A stretch of 64,000 nucleotides of DNA from Liquidambar formosana (Eukaryota; Streptophyta; Magnoliopsida; Saxifragales; Altingiaceae). This document shows positions 51,001 to 59,018 of the stretch, one piece after another (within the stretch, counting starts at the first letter, position 1; each line of letters starts with the position of its first letter). The notes under the pieces are model-generated. The model ran no database searches. It saw only the letters and a list, made by a program, of their open reading frames with translations, and was not told the DNA's origin. The position numbers were made by a program, and so were the translations under genes. Location: the NCBI GenBank assembly GCA_039720395.1, contig CM077824.1, forward strand, positions 26,551,278 to 26,615,277, in the 5' to 3' direction.

Positions 51001-53796
51001 TTTAAACATATTAAAAATAAAAATTTTAAGTTACTATATTACTCTTAAAATATTTTACTTGGACCAAAGAATTAATGGAATTTTGGTAATATCCAGTGTG
51101 ACCAACTACAAAAAGGAGTTGGCTTAATATTATTGTATAGATTAGAAGCATTGGACCGATCAACGTAATCGAGCCATATCTAACTTAGTTTACCTCTTCA
51201 ACCTATATTTTTACAAACAAAAATAATTTTGCCTTGAATGTAAACCCGATAGATGAGAAATTTTTTTAACTCTTCATGAAAACAAGTATGTGGCTAGTGA
51301 TCTTGTATTTTTATTTTATTCTTTGGTGCAAACTCTGCAAGTGCCCCCCCCCCCCCCCCCCCCCCCCCCCACCCCAAAAAAAACCCCATTTTCTTGGAAG
51401 ACGGGTATCAAGATTTGAACTTGATCCCAGCCTTCCCTTAAAAGAGGGGGAGAGATCACATAATGATTACGAGGTCATTAGGGCATTAACACAATTGTAA
51501 TTTTCTCACTTTTGCTTATATTTTCTAATGAACTAATTCTAAGAATTTTGATCACATATGAATAAGAAATTTAAAATTTTCAATTAATTTAAAAATAAGC
51601 TAAACAAACCACAATCAATATACAGACCTTACTACCATCAACATAGTAACAACGAACTACATGCCATCTTTCTACTTCAAAAAAATAAAAAAATAAAAAA
51701 ATAGATTTTTTGGATGGGCTAAATTCATTATGAAAATGCCTTCATTATTTTCTTTCTTTGTTTTCCATCCGAAAAAAATTTATGTTAATATTAATAAAAA
51801 TAACCAATTCAACAAAACCACTGCGTGCCAATTTCACAAAGTAGAAAAGTTTTACCATAATGAGATCAGCGTCATTATTATTTCACCTAGGAGCTTTAGG
51901 TGTTTGTACCTTGTCAAATTACTATATGGCTTTATGTCTCATTAAAATCCTAAGAAAATGACTTCCACACTGAAGCCTTTATCTTTTTATATATATACTT
52001 TTCAACCTTTTTTATATTTGCACAATTAGTCATTACAATCATCTTTCAAATAAGTAACAAATACAAAGGATAAAAGAATTTCACATGGTTTACTAAATTT
52101 AAGGTTGAAAATCACAACACATAAGAGTTTTAATGTACTTATGAATGAGTTAATTTATTGACAATGAGAACTTCCCTTTATGCTTGTGGAGTTAACTCCA
52201 ATCTGGCCGATTTATTATGTCAATTTTATTTTATTTTATTTTATGTTGTTTTTTATTTTAAGTTGAGTTTTATATCTTCTCATTACCTAAGCATGGACAC
52301 GGTACACGGACACAAGCACGTGACACTAGTACGACGTACACGACATAGACACGCAGATATAAAAAATTCTCAAAACTTAGGACATGATATGGTGGGTATG
52401 AGACATTAGTTGAACGTTAACATCTATTGTTATACATATAATTATAAAATGTCATGTAACATCACGTAAATCGTTCAAAATACATACTTTTGCATTGTTT
52501 TTAGAAATTCTAGTTAAGTTGTTCAAAGAAGATATAGGAGAAAATAGAAAAGAAAGAATAAAAAGAACGAGAAAAAAAAAGGGAAACTAAAAAGTGTCAT
52601 GTCGAAGGAATGTCAAAGAATATGATACGTGTTCGACACGGACACATAACCTTTGGGGAAGTGTATGTGCTTCTCAACTCATTACATAGATTGTGTAAAC
52701 TAAGTGAATACTGAATAGTATTGTACTCATATATATATGACACTATGTTATAGACTTAAGTATGAGTGTCAATGAACCCCAAGGGGTTAGCCTAGTGGCA
52801 TGCGAAGTCTTAATAAGTGTCTCAAAAAGCATAGGTCAAGTGTTCGAAACCCCATAAAAGCATTGATCCCCTTCAGAGCTACTCCCAAGACTTGAATGGT
52901 CTTGATAATTGCGAGGTGCATCTGAAACAAGGGGATTAGTCAGGCTAAAGCCTTTGACATCCTTGTTATATATAAATAAATAAATAAAAAAGGGGGTATG
53001 AGTTTTAGTGTGGGTAAGTGTCTAGACCGGTGTCAAATTTCTCTAATCACCAAAAGTTATAGGTACATATACACATTCTATACTTATACATGTATGCTAA
53101 ATTTCAAGTTAATCGAAAATTAAGGGTTATGTCATCCATAAAGTGCCTCAAATTAATTATTTATTTGTAAAAGATATGTAAGTTTATTGATAAAATGTTT
53201 CTCAATATCCAATTAACTAGAAATTTGGTATGCATGATAGAGATGAGTAGAGTATATAATCCAATCATTTGATTGTCGAGATGTTATTCCTATAAAAAGA
53301 TATTGAGAAATATAAGAGTTAAAAGATATTGATCAGGTTTACATATCCTTGATGTCCCAGAAATGATCGCAAGACGGGGAACCATGTGTGACTTTCATGG
53401 ACTTAGATGGTCCGCATCTAATCATTAATTTATATATATAAATGATCGATTTCATAGATGCATACATTACATATATAAGAGACGTCCCAGAAATGATCTC
53501 AGGATTAGAGAGCCGTGTGACTTTCATGGACGTTTGAGGCATGTGTGACTTTCTAGGATGTCTTGGACGTTCTGGAAATTTATTTATTTATTATTTTTTT
53601 TGAAAAATTAATTGACATGCTTATATAATTGATGCAGACTACAACAATTAAGAAGTATCCAGCACCGTTCTCTCTTACCTCATTAACATGCTTAATAGGG
53701 ACCTTTCAGGCAGCAATCATGACAGCAATTCTAGATCATAAAACTTCGTTATGGAGGTTGTCTTGGAACATAAGCCTCTTTGCTCCTATTTATAAT
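29039..53796 (+). CDS. WAT1-related / UMAMIT EamA-type transporter (MtN21-like), exons 1-5
   Basis: Five exons join in frame with GT-AG sites: 29039-29277, 32770-32832, 32962-33078, 33237-33480, 53638-53796 (274 codons). The product starts MEEAQESVGG, then KPHILSVLCYLLHAGANIVS, SHYVLVVYGHA and LYYAGLEYTSPTFASAISNL, the first EamA domain. It continues through RMERFDISKGSAQAKIGGTV and an Ala/Gly-rich membrane segment to the second domain (SLMLLISCLSFAAFFILQ, KKYPAPFSLTSLTCLIGTFQ). The family are multi-pass (10-TM) amino-acid or auxin exporters of plasma membrane or tonoplast; substrate cannot be told. Start: the first ATG in frame is 29039; an earlier in-frame TTG at 29009 is not a start. About 100 C-terminal residues (usually two exons) are missing; they lie right of the window or are lost. 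Departures from consensus: VVYGHA (usually Arg) and GAVLART where many members have a GP-ID-Q motif. Confidence 0.9.
29360..29512. mobile_element. Small Mutator-like MITE in transporter intron 1
   Basis: 153 bp, ends GGGTAATGCTATTTTGCC and inverse GGGTAATGCTACTTTGCC, flanked by a perfect 9-bp duplication AATATAAAT (29351-29359, 29513-29521). Confidence 0.85.
29523..29694. mobile_element. MITE of the GGGGGAATT family, copy 1
   Basis: 172 bp; TIRs GGGGGAATTTTCGATTGGTC and inverse GGGGGAAATTTAGATTGGTC. The interior has TTAGTAGTCATT repeats. Begins 2 bp after the previous MITE's target duplication. Related to 46810-46951. Confidence 0.8.
31715..31904 (+). mobile_element. SINE, copy 2 (5'-truncated)
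   Basis: Box B-like GGGTGTTCGAAAT near 31740 and a tail GATTAGTGGGAGCC followed by an A-run. A perfect 12-bp target duplication TGCATGTAATTG (31703-31714, 31905-31916). Box A is missing, so the head is truncated. Confidence 0.8.
32309..32650. repeat. Direct repeats built on a 17-bp palindrome
   Basis: TGATATAACTTATATCA at 32309 and 32587, TGATATAAGTTATATCA at 32480, and truncated forms at 32420. Between them about 130 bp is repeated (CATGC-T--GGGTT-TA, TGCA-TGGTC-AATGTA, AAAGTACA). (TA)n runs follow each unit. Confidence 0.75.
32770..32832 (+). CDS. Transporter exon 2
   Basis: 63-bp exon after TTCTTGCAG. Encodes NIERKLSVPVLRNIFFLGLL; donor GTAAGT. Confidence 0.9.
32962..33078 (+). CDS. Transporter exon 3
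   Basis: 117-bp exon after TATTTCAG, encoding AVLARTLYYAGLEYTSPTFA onward to FILAILF; donor CCG|GTAAAA. Confidence 0.9.
33095..33125. repeat. (CT)n microsatellite
   Basis: About 15 TC units 16 bp after exon 3, inside the 158-bp intron 3. Confidence 0.95.
33237..33480 (+). CDS. Transporter exon 4
   Basis: 244-bp exon after ATATTCAG; begins with the conserved RMERFDI and ends FFILQ in phase 0 at donor GTACTT, upstream of the 20-kb intron. Confidence 0.9.
33740..34011. mobile_element. Stowaway-like MITE (Tc1/mariner)
   Basis: 272 bp with TIRs CTCCATCCATCTCACAAAGA and inverse CTCCCTCCATCTTACAAAGA, TA duplications on both sides (33738-33739, 34012-34013). In transporter intron 4. Confidence 0.9.
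34335..34576 (-). mobile_element. SINE, copy 3 (minus strand)
   Basis: On the minus strand the head reads GGGTTAACTCAAATGGTCAAGG (D-arm/box A-like, shown over 34560-34535) and GTTCGAGTCTC (box B, near 34505), with an A-tail that is the T-rich run at 34335-34365. GCTAATT flanks both sides (34328-34334, 34577-34583). Confidence 0.75.
34998..35595 (+). repeat. Dispersed 0.6-kb repeat, copy 1
   Basis: Shares its full length with 49959-50571 in the same orientation (CGGATG---TA, GTGCGCACGTGCAACCACTC, TAATTTTATTTAAATTTACT). Contains two internal related units ending ATGTGTGGT. Non-coding; looks like a TRIM or decayed LTR family. Confidence 0.75.
35596..36074. other. Intron 4 stretch, no gene
   Basis: A-rich tracts and unclassified repeat sequence; nothing recognised. 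Confidence 0.5.
36075..36310. repeat. 46-bp tandem repeat, five units
   Basis: The GTGCT anchor recurs at 36116, 36162, 36208, 36254 and 36300, exactly 46 bp apart, with TTTATATAGAAA and AGTAATAGTTTACTATTTTG in each unit. Confidence 0.9.
36806..37324 (-). pseudogene. Ty1/copia reverse transcriptase N-terminal fragment
   Basis: Minus strand. 37320-37030 encodes a decayed RVT_2 start (DSIENNGVWELVDLP, CKWVLKKK, KARLVAKG) with stops; 37033-36806 stays open with DVKTAFLN and VCKLKRSLYKLKQSSRQWY. The palm motif and everything downstream are absent. The upstream end is cut exactly at the TGTAGACAC start of the gypsy LTR at 37325. Confidence 0.85.
37511..37661. repeat. GCGTAAG array, eight units at 20-21 bp
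   Basis: GCGTAAG or close variants begin at 37511, 37532, 37552, 37573, 37593, 37614, 37635 and 37655. Unit consensus GCGTAAGCACCGTTTGACCGT-like (variable). Located 130-280 bp upstream of the LTR TATA box. Confidence 0.9.
37787..37794 (+). promoter_or_regulatory. TATA box of the gypsy LTR
   Basis: TATAAATA in CACTATAAATACC, positioned after the U3 array. Confidence 0.65.
38756..38773 (+). other. Primer-binding site of the gypsy element
   Basis: TGGCGACTCCACTGGGGA, the primer site typical of Tat/Ogre-type gypsy elements, immediately after the LTR. Confidence 0.8.
39707..40778 (+). pseudogene. Gypsy gag, frameshifted
   Basis: 39707-39922 encodes a helical N-terminal segment (MIEDLTKMMEILNRLNAIV). 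After stops the frame resumes at 39995-40180, then shifts to the frame 40098-40778, which carries the Retrotrans_gag core: KFDGTGNPKKHIRQYM, ATFSLSLEGDASDWYY, EIFSKFLTRWRGKAAKM and LILKNLTPLYSNLM. A shift near 40180-40195 joins the two parts. No zinc knuckle, protease or pol is readable after it. Confidence 0.85.
40779..43395 (+). mobile_element. Decayed remainder of the gypsy internal region
   Basis: Fragments resembling the gag/protease linker of Tat elements (KKFDLTHFW near 41030) and a GGGTACGTAGGCAACC motif (41815) typical of the group. Purine-rich 41480-41560 and 42055-42180. It ends in 48-bp tandem repeats (GATGAATTCC, GATAAATTCC, GACGAATTCC at 43271, 43319, 43367). The pol gene is absent. 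Confidence 0.55.
43271..43395. repeat. 48-bp tandem repeat, three units
   Basis: Exact 48-bp pitch of GA-(T/A/C)-(G/A)AATTCCCTT followed by GGT(T/C)-GAGTACC-like blocks. Confidence 0.85.
43399..44655. mobile_element. Putative TIR transposon, non-autonomous
   Basis: Ends GGCTGTGTTTGGCAACATGG and inverse GACCTGTTTGGTTCCATCC. The left sub-terminal region repeats ATGGATTTAAAATC three times; a 40-bp direct repeat lies at 43921 and 43961. No transposase frame and no certain target duplication. Confidence 0.5.
44991..45258 (-). other. Open frame after a copia-type primer site
   Basis: 85 codons on the minus strand (MLMKKVGNAREYVEKLRVNH...KKKKA), starting 10 bp after the primer site at 45258-45269. 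I do not recognise it; the position suggests the 5' part of a retroelement internal region. Confidence 0.3.
45258..45700 (-). mobile_element. Copia-type LTR fragment with primer site
   Basis: On the minus strand a TATATAAA box (45420-45411) precedes a leader that ends at TGGTATCAGAGC (45269-45258), the tRNA-iMet primer site. The outer LTR edge is unclear. At 45789-45808 the plus strand has GGTATCAAAACAGAGCTAGC, a second, opposed primer-site-like sequence. Confidence 0.5.
45830..48469. other. Intron 4 stretch, mostly unassigned
   Basis: AT-rich with one MITE (46810-46951). 47750-47830 is C- then A-rich low complexity. From about 47880 the sequence may be decayed copia gag. Nothing else recognised. 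Confidence 0.45.
46810..46951. mobile_element. MITE of the GGGGGAATT family, copy 2
   Basis: 142 bp; TIRs GGGGGAATTACAGATTGGT and inverse GGGGGAATTGCAGATTGGT; interior TTAGTAGTCATCTAC matches copy 1 at 29523-29694. Confidence 0.8.
48470..49137 (+). pseudogene. Ty1/copia gag-protease fragment
   Basis: Plus strand. Gag C-terminus (LPNSWETLVVTVSNSAPNSK), a zinc knuckle region KGKCYHYCEEGHMKRNCY (the second Cys of CX2C is Tyr), and a protease start (WVVDMCAS, normally D-GAS) with SKILGIGDV and LRDVRHVPDLRLNF in shifted frames. Multiple stops. The sequence ends at 49138 on TGTAGACACTCC. Confidence 0.8.
49138..49903. mobile_element. Element bounded by inverted TGTAGACAC termini
   Basis: Left TGTAGACACTCCATTTTCA and right inverse TATAGACACCCCATTTTCA. 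The starts resemble gypsy LTR starts at 10493 and 37325, so this is either two opposed LTR beginnings or a TIR element. A fragment of the 4503-5017 MITE family lies at 49238-49303. Confidence 0.4.
49959..50571 (+). repeat. Dispersed 0.6-kb repeat, copy 2
   Basis: Same family and orientation as 34998-35595. Two internal units (GACCTTATCCCACAT at 50207 and 50359, 152 bp apart), each with ATATAAG- or TTATAAGC-like boxes and ending in ATGTGTGGT. Confidence 0.75.
50572..52767. other. Intron 4 stretch, no gene
   Basis: AT-rich, with a 27-base C run (51344-51370). No element or exon recognised. Confidence 0.5.
51344..51370. repeat. Poly-C run
   Basis: 27 consecutive C followed by ACCCC and an A-run. 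Confidence 0.95.
52768..52995 (+). mobile_element. SINE, copy 4
   Basis: Head GGGGTTAGCCTAGTGGCATG (box A) and GTCAAGTGTTCGAAACCC (box B); tail GGGGATTAGTCAGG and TTGTTATATATAAATAAA. Target duplication GTATGAGT (52760-52767, 52996-53003). Tail is shared with copies 1 and 2. Confidence 0.85.
52996..53637. other. End of intron 4
   Basis: Includes an approximate direct repeat (GACGTCCCAGAAATGATC-like blocks at 53352 and 53482, with GTGTGACTTTCATGGAC). Runs to the exon 5 acceptor. Confidence 0.5.
53638..53796 (+). CDS. Transporter exon 5
   Basis: 159-bp exon after TTGATGCAG, phase 0, encoding TTTIKKYPAPFSLTSLTCLI and ending LSWNISLFAPIYN at donor GTAAGT. Family alignment continues directly from exon 4. 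Confidence 0.9.
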
Positions 53797-53848
53797 GTAA
53801 GTTCTTTGGAAGTTGAAATTAAAAACTCGCAATATCCATCACCTATTG

Positions 53849-54662
53849 TTAGAAAATATGTGATTTCCTTTAAAGTTTCAAAACTTCGGATCACACGTGT
53901 GCGCACATATGTGCCTGCCTCGACCCAAACCGACCGGCCGTGTCGTGATATGGCACCTGAGAGATGTGACGTGGCGCACACGTGGCTTTATGGGTTGATT
54001 TTATGATTTTTATTTCATTGATTATTGGGTTTTAATTTCTATCATTTATGACTCTCCGTTACTAGCCGTTGGGCTTTTATTTCATGTTATTAATTGGGCT
54101 GTTATAAGAATTAGTATGATATTTATTTTGGGCCTTTATTAGCCCAAACCAATTTCAGCATTTTACTATTTTAAATTGTGGGCTTCTCTACATGAACAAA
54201 GATTGATTTTATTATCTTCTCAATCATTTTCCACTATATTTTTCTAAGAGTTTTATTGAGTTATTTTATATAATGTATTTACGGGCAACTAATCATGGAT
54301 GGGTTCACCATACTCTTCTTGTGGACATACCCATAGAAGAGGGAGCTGCGAGCTTTGGGGTTGTATCTTGGAGGTACTATCGTCCGTCAGCACCTGTACG
54401 TAGGGAGGCGATAGTTCCTTTAGGACAGCGTGATCTCACATGCCTTCCCACAGGCCAACTCTTCTTACTCTATTTTATTTTAATACATATATTTCTTGTG
54501 TTGATTTTTGTTAATTCAAATTGCGAATATTATTTTATTTATCCATGTTCAATTTCATTGTAATTGTGATTTTTAATTTGTGTTATAAATTATATTCATG
54601 TTTAATCTTAATAAAGATTATGTGTCAATCGTATTATACAAAATCCACGAATATCCCCAACA
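53849..54662 (+). mobile_element. Possible solo LTR (copia-like)
   Basis: TGTTAGAAAATATGTG ... ATCCCCAACA, 814 bp. Contains GTCCGTCAGCACCTGTACGT and TTTAGGACAGCG, motifs I associate with copia LTR leaders. No target duplication seen (CCTAT/ATCTA). Lies in transporter intron 5. Confidence 0.4.
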
Positions 54663-57432
54663 ATCTAAAGGAACTATCCTCTCTTGTTATATTTGATTTT
54701 GTTTTGTAAATATATATACTTGCTTTTAATTATATTCATATACATATTTGCTAGACAATACATGGAGATTACTGAACTAGTATGGTGGTGAGAATCTATA
54801 TATCCTTATGATCAAGTTTATTGTTGGCCTAGCATCTGAGTTGAATGCTCAAATTTTTGTATGTGCTACGTGAGTCTCTTCTGTAATAGATTGAAAGTCA
54901 TTCATCAATCCATGGTTAGGACCACTCATTTGATCGATACTTATTTTCTCTCTATTCCAGTAATAGATTTTTCCTTCATGTTGATTAATTAAATGTATGT
55001 TAGGGTTAATCAAAGAAAGTATTTTTGATTGAAAGTTGAATTAGCATCCTATTATGTTGATACTATGTATTTATATGAAAAGTTCATCGGTTAAAACATG
55101 ATTTAAGAAAATTTATTTTTTTAGTTGAAATTTATACATTCTGGAAATTGTATGAACATATAATTAATTTGTAAGAAATTATGTTTATGATTGGAAAATA
55201 GTTTTATCATATGAAATTAATGTTTTGCGAGTGTCTTTTACCATGTTTGCTCTGGTACATTATATCATGGTATTTTTCAATGTTGTTACAGATAAATGCT
55301 CTTCTCTATTTTACATGTTTTTGTCTTCCTAGGAACCATATTAATTATATAGTGCGTTGGGTTTAAAATTCCTTACCTCTATATGATATTTTATTATAAT
55401 AGGATAGTATGTTATCTGGCTCATGTTCTATAATTCCTATTCTCCAAAATGGTCAGAAATGTTTATGCATAGGTTACATGTAGCTTCCATACATTATCAT
55501 CATGAGACAGTCAAGTATAATACTATAACTCCCATCAGTTAAAATTTGAATAGCCTAACATGAGCTTGTGACCAGCGGGTATTTAGATGGCTGCATATTT
55601 GATATGGGCCACTAAGAAATTTGGCCTTTGGGGTTCTTTTTGTTGGTTGACACTAAAGGTGGGGATGTGTTTCTTGCATATAGCCGTGATTAGTCTTCCC
55701 TAAGACCTATTTGTCTCCCATTTTAAATTAGGACAGTTATTTTATTTATTGCATGCAATTCATTAAATATAATAATTTTCATTATTTTATTCATGGCATT
55801 TATTACATGATGGCTGAATGCCTGAACCCTTGTGCGTATGACTGTTGCTTTTCTTTTAGACGTTTAGCTATTTAAAGCTGAAACAGTTTTAATTTATTGT
55901 TTTACCTTTATTTTTATTTATTTCACAGTACGCAATATATAAATCATTTATGTTAATGATATAATTTTTATTATACCGCAAAATTAAACTAATTTCTTTT
56001 ATTGAAAGCTTTATAAAATTCTTCATGTGTTATTGGTCTTGTCTAATTAAGGTTTTACATTTGGACCATGAAAAATAATTCATGTATTGCATTTGCAGAA
56101 GAAAGTGAGATGGTTTATTGAACTAATGCATTGGTTGAATACGTGAGATTCTCCAAAGCTATGTAGAATTTTGGATTGTGTTTAATTTAAAGATTGGCTG
56201 AAAATAGTGATAATTGAGAAGATTTTCAATTTTTATACTTTATAAAGTTCTAGATTATTATGGTCCCAGTTGATATGTGAGGATCATACAGTATTACAAT
56301 AGGACTTTGGGCCAATCTACATTTAATAGTTGGGTGTGTTTTTGACTTGTGTTATTTGTCTTTGTAGTATAAAAGCTTTCCAAATTTTCTTCAATTTTGT
56401 TAGTTCTGATTTCTCTAAATTGAAATCCTGTTAGACGATATTTTTATTATAGTTATTAAGTTAACTTTTAGAGGAAAATATATGTTTTATTTGCTAATGT
56501 TACACTAGTCTGCTAATATCCTTGATTAACATCTATTAGCCTTCTATTGAAATTGAATAAAATAAAAATGAGGGTAAAAGAAATGCAGAAGAGACATATT
56601 TAGAACCTTATAACTTATATGAGTTATTTATTCTATTCAAATGTTCATTTTTGCATCCATACAAATATATTAATGAGAATGTTAGAACCATCTCCCACTG
56701 TATATTTTTATGGGAATAGAATAATGCATAGCAATTGTTAAAACATGTGATTGTTATAAAATTCTTTCTGATAGTAATGTTCTGTTTTGGCAATACTTCA
56801 TTGTTATGGCTTATGAGTATTGATATGCTTATGGCGTTGAAATTTATCAATAAAGGAGAGAACAAGATTAAGTAGACACAAATTTATTGGTGGTTGGGAT
56901 ATGGATTGATATTATTGTTGTTGTTGTTGTTGTTGTTACTGTTATTATAATTTATTTTTCATTCGTATATGTTATATTTAGAATCATGTAGTACATAGTT
57001 GATCATATCATGTCTAGTACAATGTTTGATATATATTTGCTTAAACTCTTGATATTTTAAAATTTCCTTTAATCTTTGAAAGTTGCTGAAATTGATGAAT
57101 TCAAATTGTTAAAATTTTGAATATTTCTATTCTATAGAAGATTGAACAATTATTTCTCTTTACGAAATTTTTTATTTACATATTACCTAGTGTTACACTT
57201 GCCTGGAAAGAATCTGGTTTTTAATAAGAACTATATTAATGTATCAAACTTTGGTTTAAAATCTTTGAAATTGAATTCGTTCATTTGGAATATGTGATTC
57301 TCATGAGGCTTATAAGCCTATTTGTTATTATGAATCTTTATTTTAGTTTACAGGCCTATTGAATTCAATTACATGTTGTACTAATATTATGTGATGAATA
57401 TGTCTGTATATTGTCCTGTTGCATATAAATGT
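54663..57432. other. AT-rich intron 5 stretch
   Basis: No gene, exon or element recognised. I looked for the next transporter exon and did not see it. A (GTT)n run lies at 56914-56937. Confidence 0.5.
56914..56937. repeat. (GTT)n microsatellite
   Basis: Eight TTG units. Confidence 0.95.
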
Positions 57433-57957
57433 TGTTGTCCCAAGTATACAACCCTATAGGGGGGTGAATAGGGTTTATGGCCAATTAAAAGGTGATTACA
57501 AACTAAAATATAAATTATTGCAAATCAGAGATATTTCAATAATAAGCAATAAAGAGAATGAGATATAGAGAATGCAAACACAAGATTTAACGAGGTTTGG
57601 CCTTCCCACCTACGTCCTTGCCTCAAGAGCTCGCTTGAGGGTTTCTCAATCCACTATCGCTCTCCTTTAAGGTGGAGCAGCAAATCTTTACAAATCAAGT
57701 GTCTTCAACTAACACTTGCTCAACTATACTTCCTCAAGTGCTAAGAATGGGGTTATCACCAACCCTTGATTACAAGTTTGTAGAGATAAAATTGTATACA
57801 AAGAAAACTCTCTTCAAAAGTGAATAACACAGAGATTAATAGCTCAGCTCTCTTCTAATTGATTGCTCAATGAATGCTCTTAATGAATTTAGGGTTAGAA
57901 GATTGAAAACAATGAATACTCTTGTATTGGTAATCATAAATGCATTTGAATCATTGG

Positions 57958-57964
57958 TTATATA
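57958..57964 (-). promoter_or_regulatory. TATA-like box of the copia LTR
   Basis: TATATAA on the minus strand, 120 bp downstream of the nearest array site. Confidence 0.5.
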
Positions 57965-58083
57965 GGCAATATGAGTAATATGACCGTTTGGTGCAATAAA
58001 TGCTAGGAAAGATCCATTTGGTGGCATTTAATGCCTCAATGACCTTTCAAAAACTAGCCGTTGGAGTTCTGAGATCGCAAATC

Positions 58084-58254
58084 AGTCAACTGAAATGAGA
58101 ATTCAGTCGACTAATTTAGGTAGAATTAGAAGACAGAACAGGGGACCTCTTCTGGTCAAATAAGTCGACTGAAATGGAGAATGAGTCGACTGAATATACA
58201 TTTAAGTCGACTAAAAGTGCTATTGAGTCGATTAAAATGGGTAGTGAGCATAAT
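58084..58254. repeat. Phased AGTCGACT array in the copia LTR
   Basis: Cores at 58084, 58105, then 58163, 58184, 58205, 58226 (all 21 bp apart within groups; 58-bp gap between pair and tetrad). A decayed fifth site is in register at 58247. Some sit in the palindrome TTCAGTCGACTGAA. Confidence 0.9.
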
Positions 58255-58704
58255 AAAGTGATTTATCAAAAGTTTTGTTCAATTGGGTCCAATAAAATCA
58301 ACTTAGGCCTTATCCAATTGATGAGATCAATTTACCCAAGGGTCCTAAGGTCCATTTAGGTCCATAAAGCGATTATATGAGCAATTAAGTACATTAAAAA
58401 TCTAAAACCTCACTCATAGCTATTCAAGTATCTTCATTAATGATGCTAGCTTGGTCTTGAGTGTTTGTAGGTCTTTTGCATGCTTTCTATGCTCGTATAC
58501 TCTTATGCTTGATTGTCCTTGATATTTTAAGTATGTGCTTCGAGTTCCATGGTATGGATATATCTTTGTGCTTTATTTGGATCCATATACTTGAGTACCT
58601 AGCTTTGATTAATATCTGACATCCAATCATTAGTACGAACATCGATCCTTTATTATTATCAAAATCTCAGATATGCCTTTGGTCATATAACCTTAGGGCC
58701 AATA

Positions 58705-58719
58705 ATCTCCCCCTTTTTG
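58705..58719 (-). other. Polypurine tract of the copia element
   Basis: CAAAAAGGGGGAGA on the minus strand, preceded by GTCATCAT; this context is characteristic of SIRE/Maximus elements. Adjoins the 3' LTR. Confidence 0.85.
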
Positions 58720-59018
58720 ATGATGACAAACTATTGATGTATAAAACAGATAAGGATATAAAATACACAATTATATGGAGCAAGCTCCCCCTCACAATAT
58801 GCATAGATGAAATATAAAGCAATAATACAAAGGCACAGGAGCATTGTAAAGGAAATAAACTGTATATAAACTATAGTTCTAATACATTTCCAAAAGAGTC
58901 ATAAGTAAGAGTTAGATAAGCTATATTAAACTAAAAAAGTAAATGTGACAAAATAAGTCAATTGTGTCCAAAATACATCAACCAAAACATCTACCCCTTT
59001 TGTCATCAGACAAAAAGG

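Larger units (their letters stand above)
57433..58704 (-). mobile_element. 3' LTR of the SIRE-like copia element
   Basis: On the minus strand it starts TATTGGCCC (first dinucleotide decayed from the usual TG) right after the polypurine tract and ends GGGACAACA. 1,272 bp. U3 carries the 21-bp-phased AGTCGACT array (58084-58254); TATATAA lies at 57964-57958. The CTATAGGGGGGTGAATAGGG block (57455-57475) is typical of SIRE-type LTRs. Confidence 0.85.

Noticed and set aside
54273..54563. 96-codon ORF as possible last transporter exon
   Set aside because: No similarity to the second EamA domain and it lies in an LTR-like segment.
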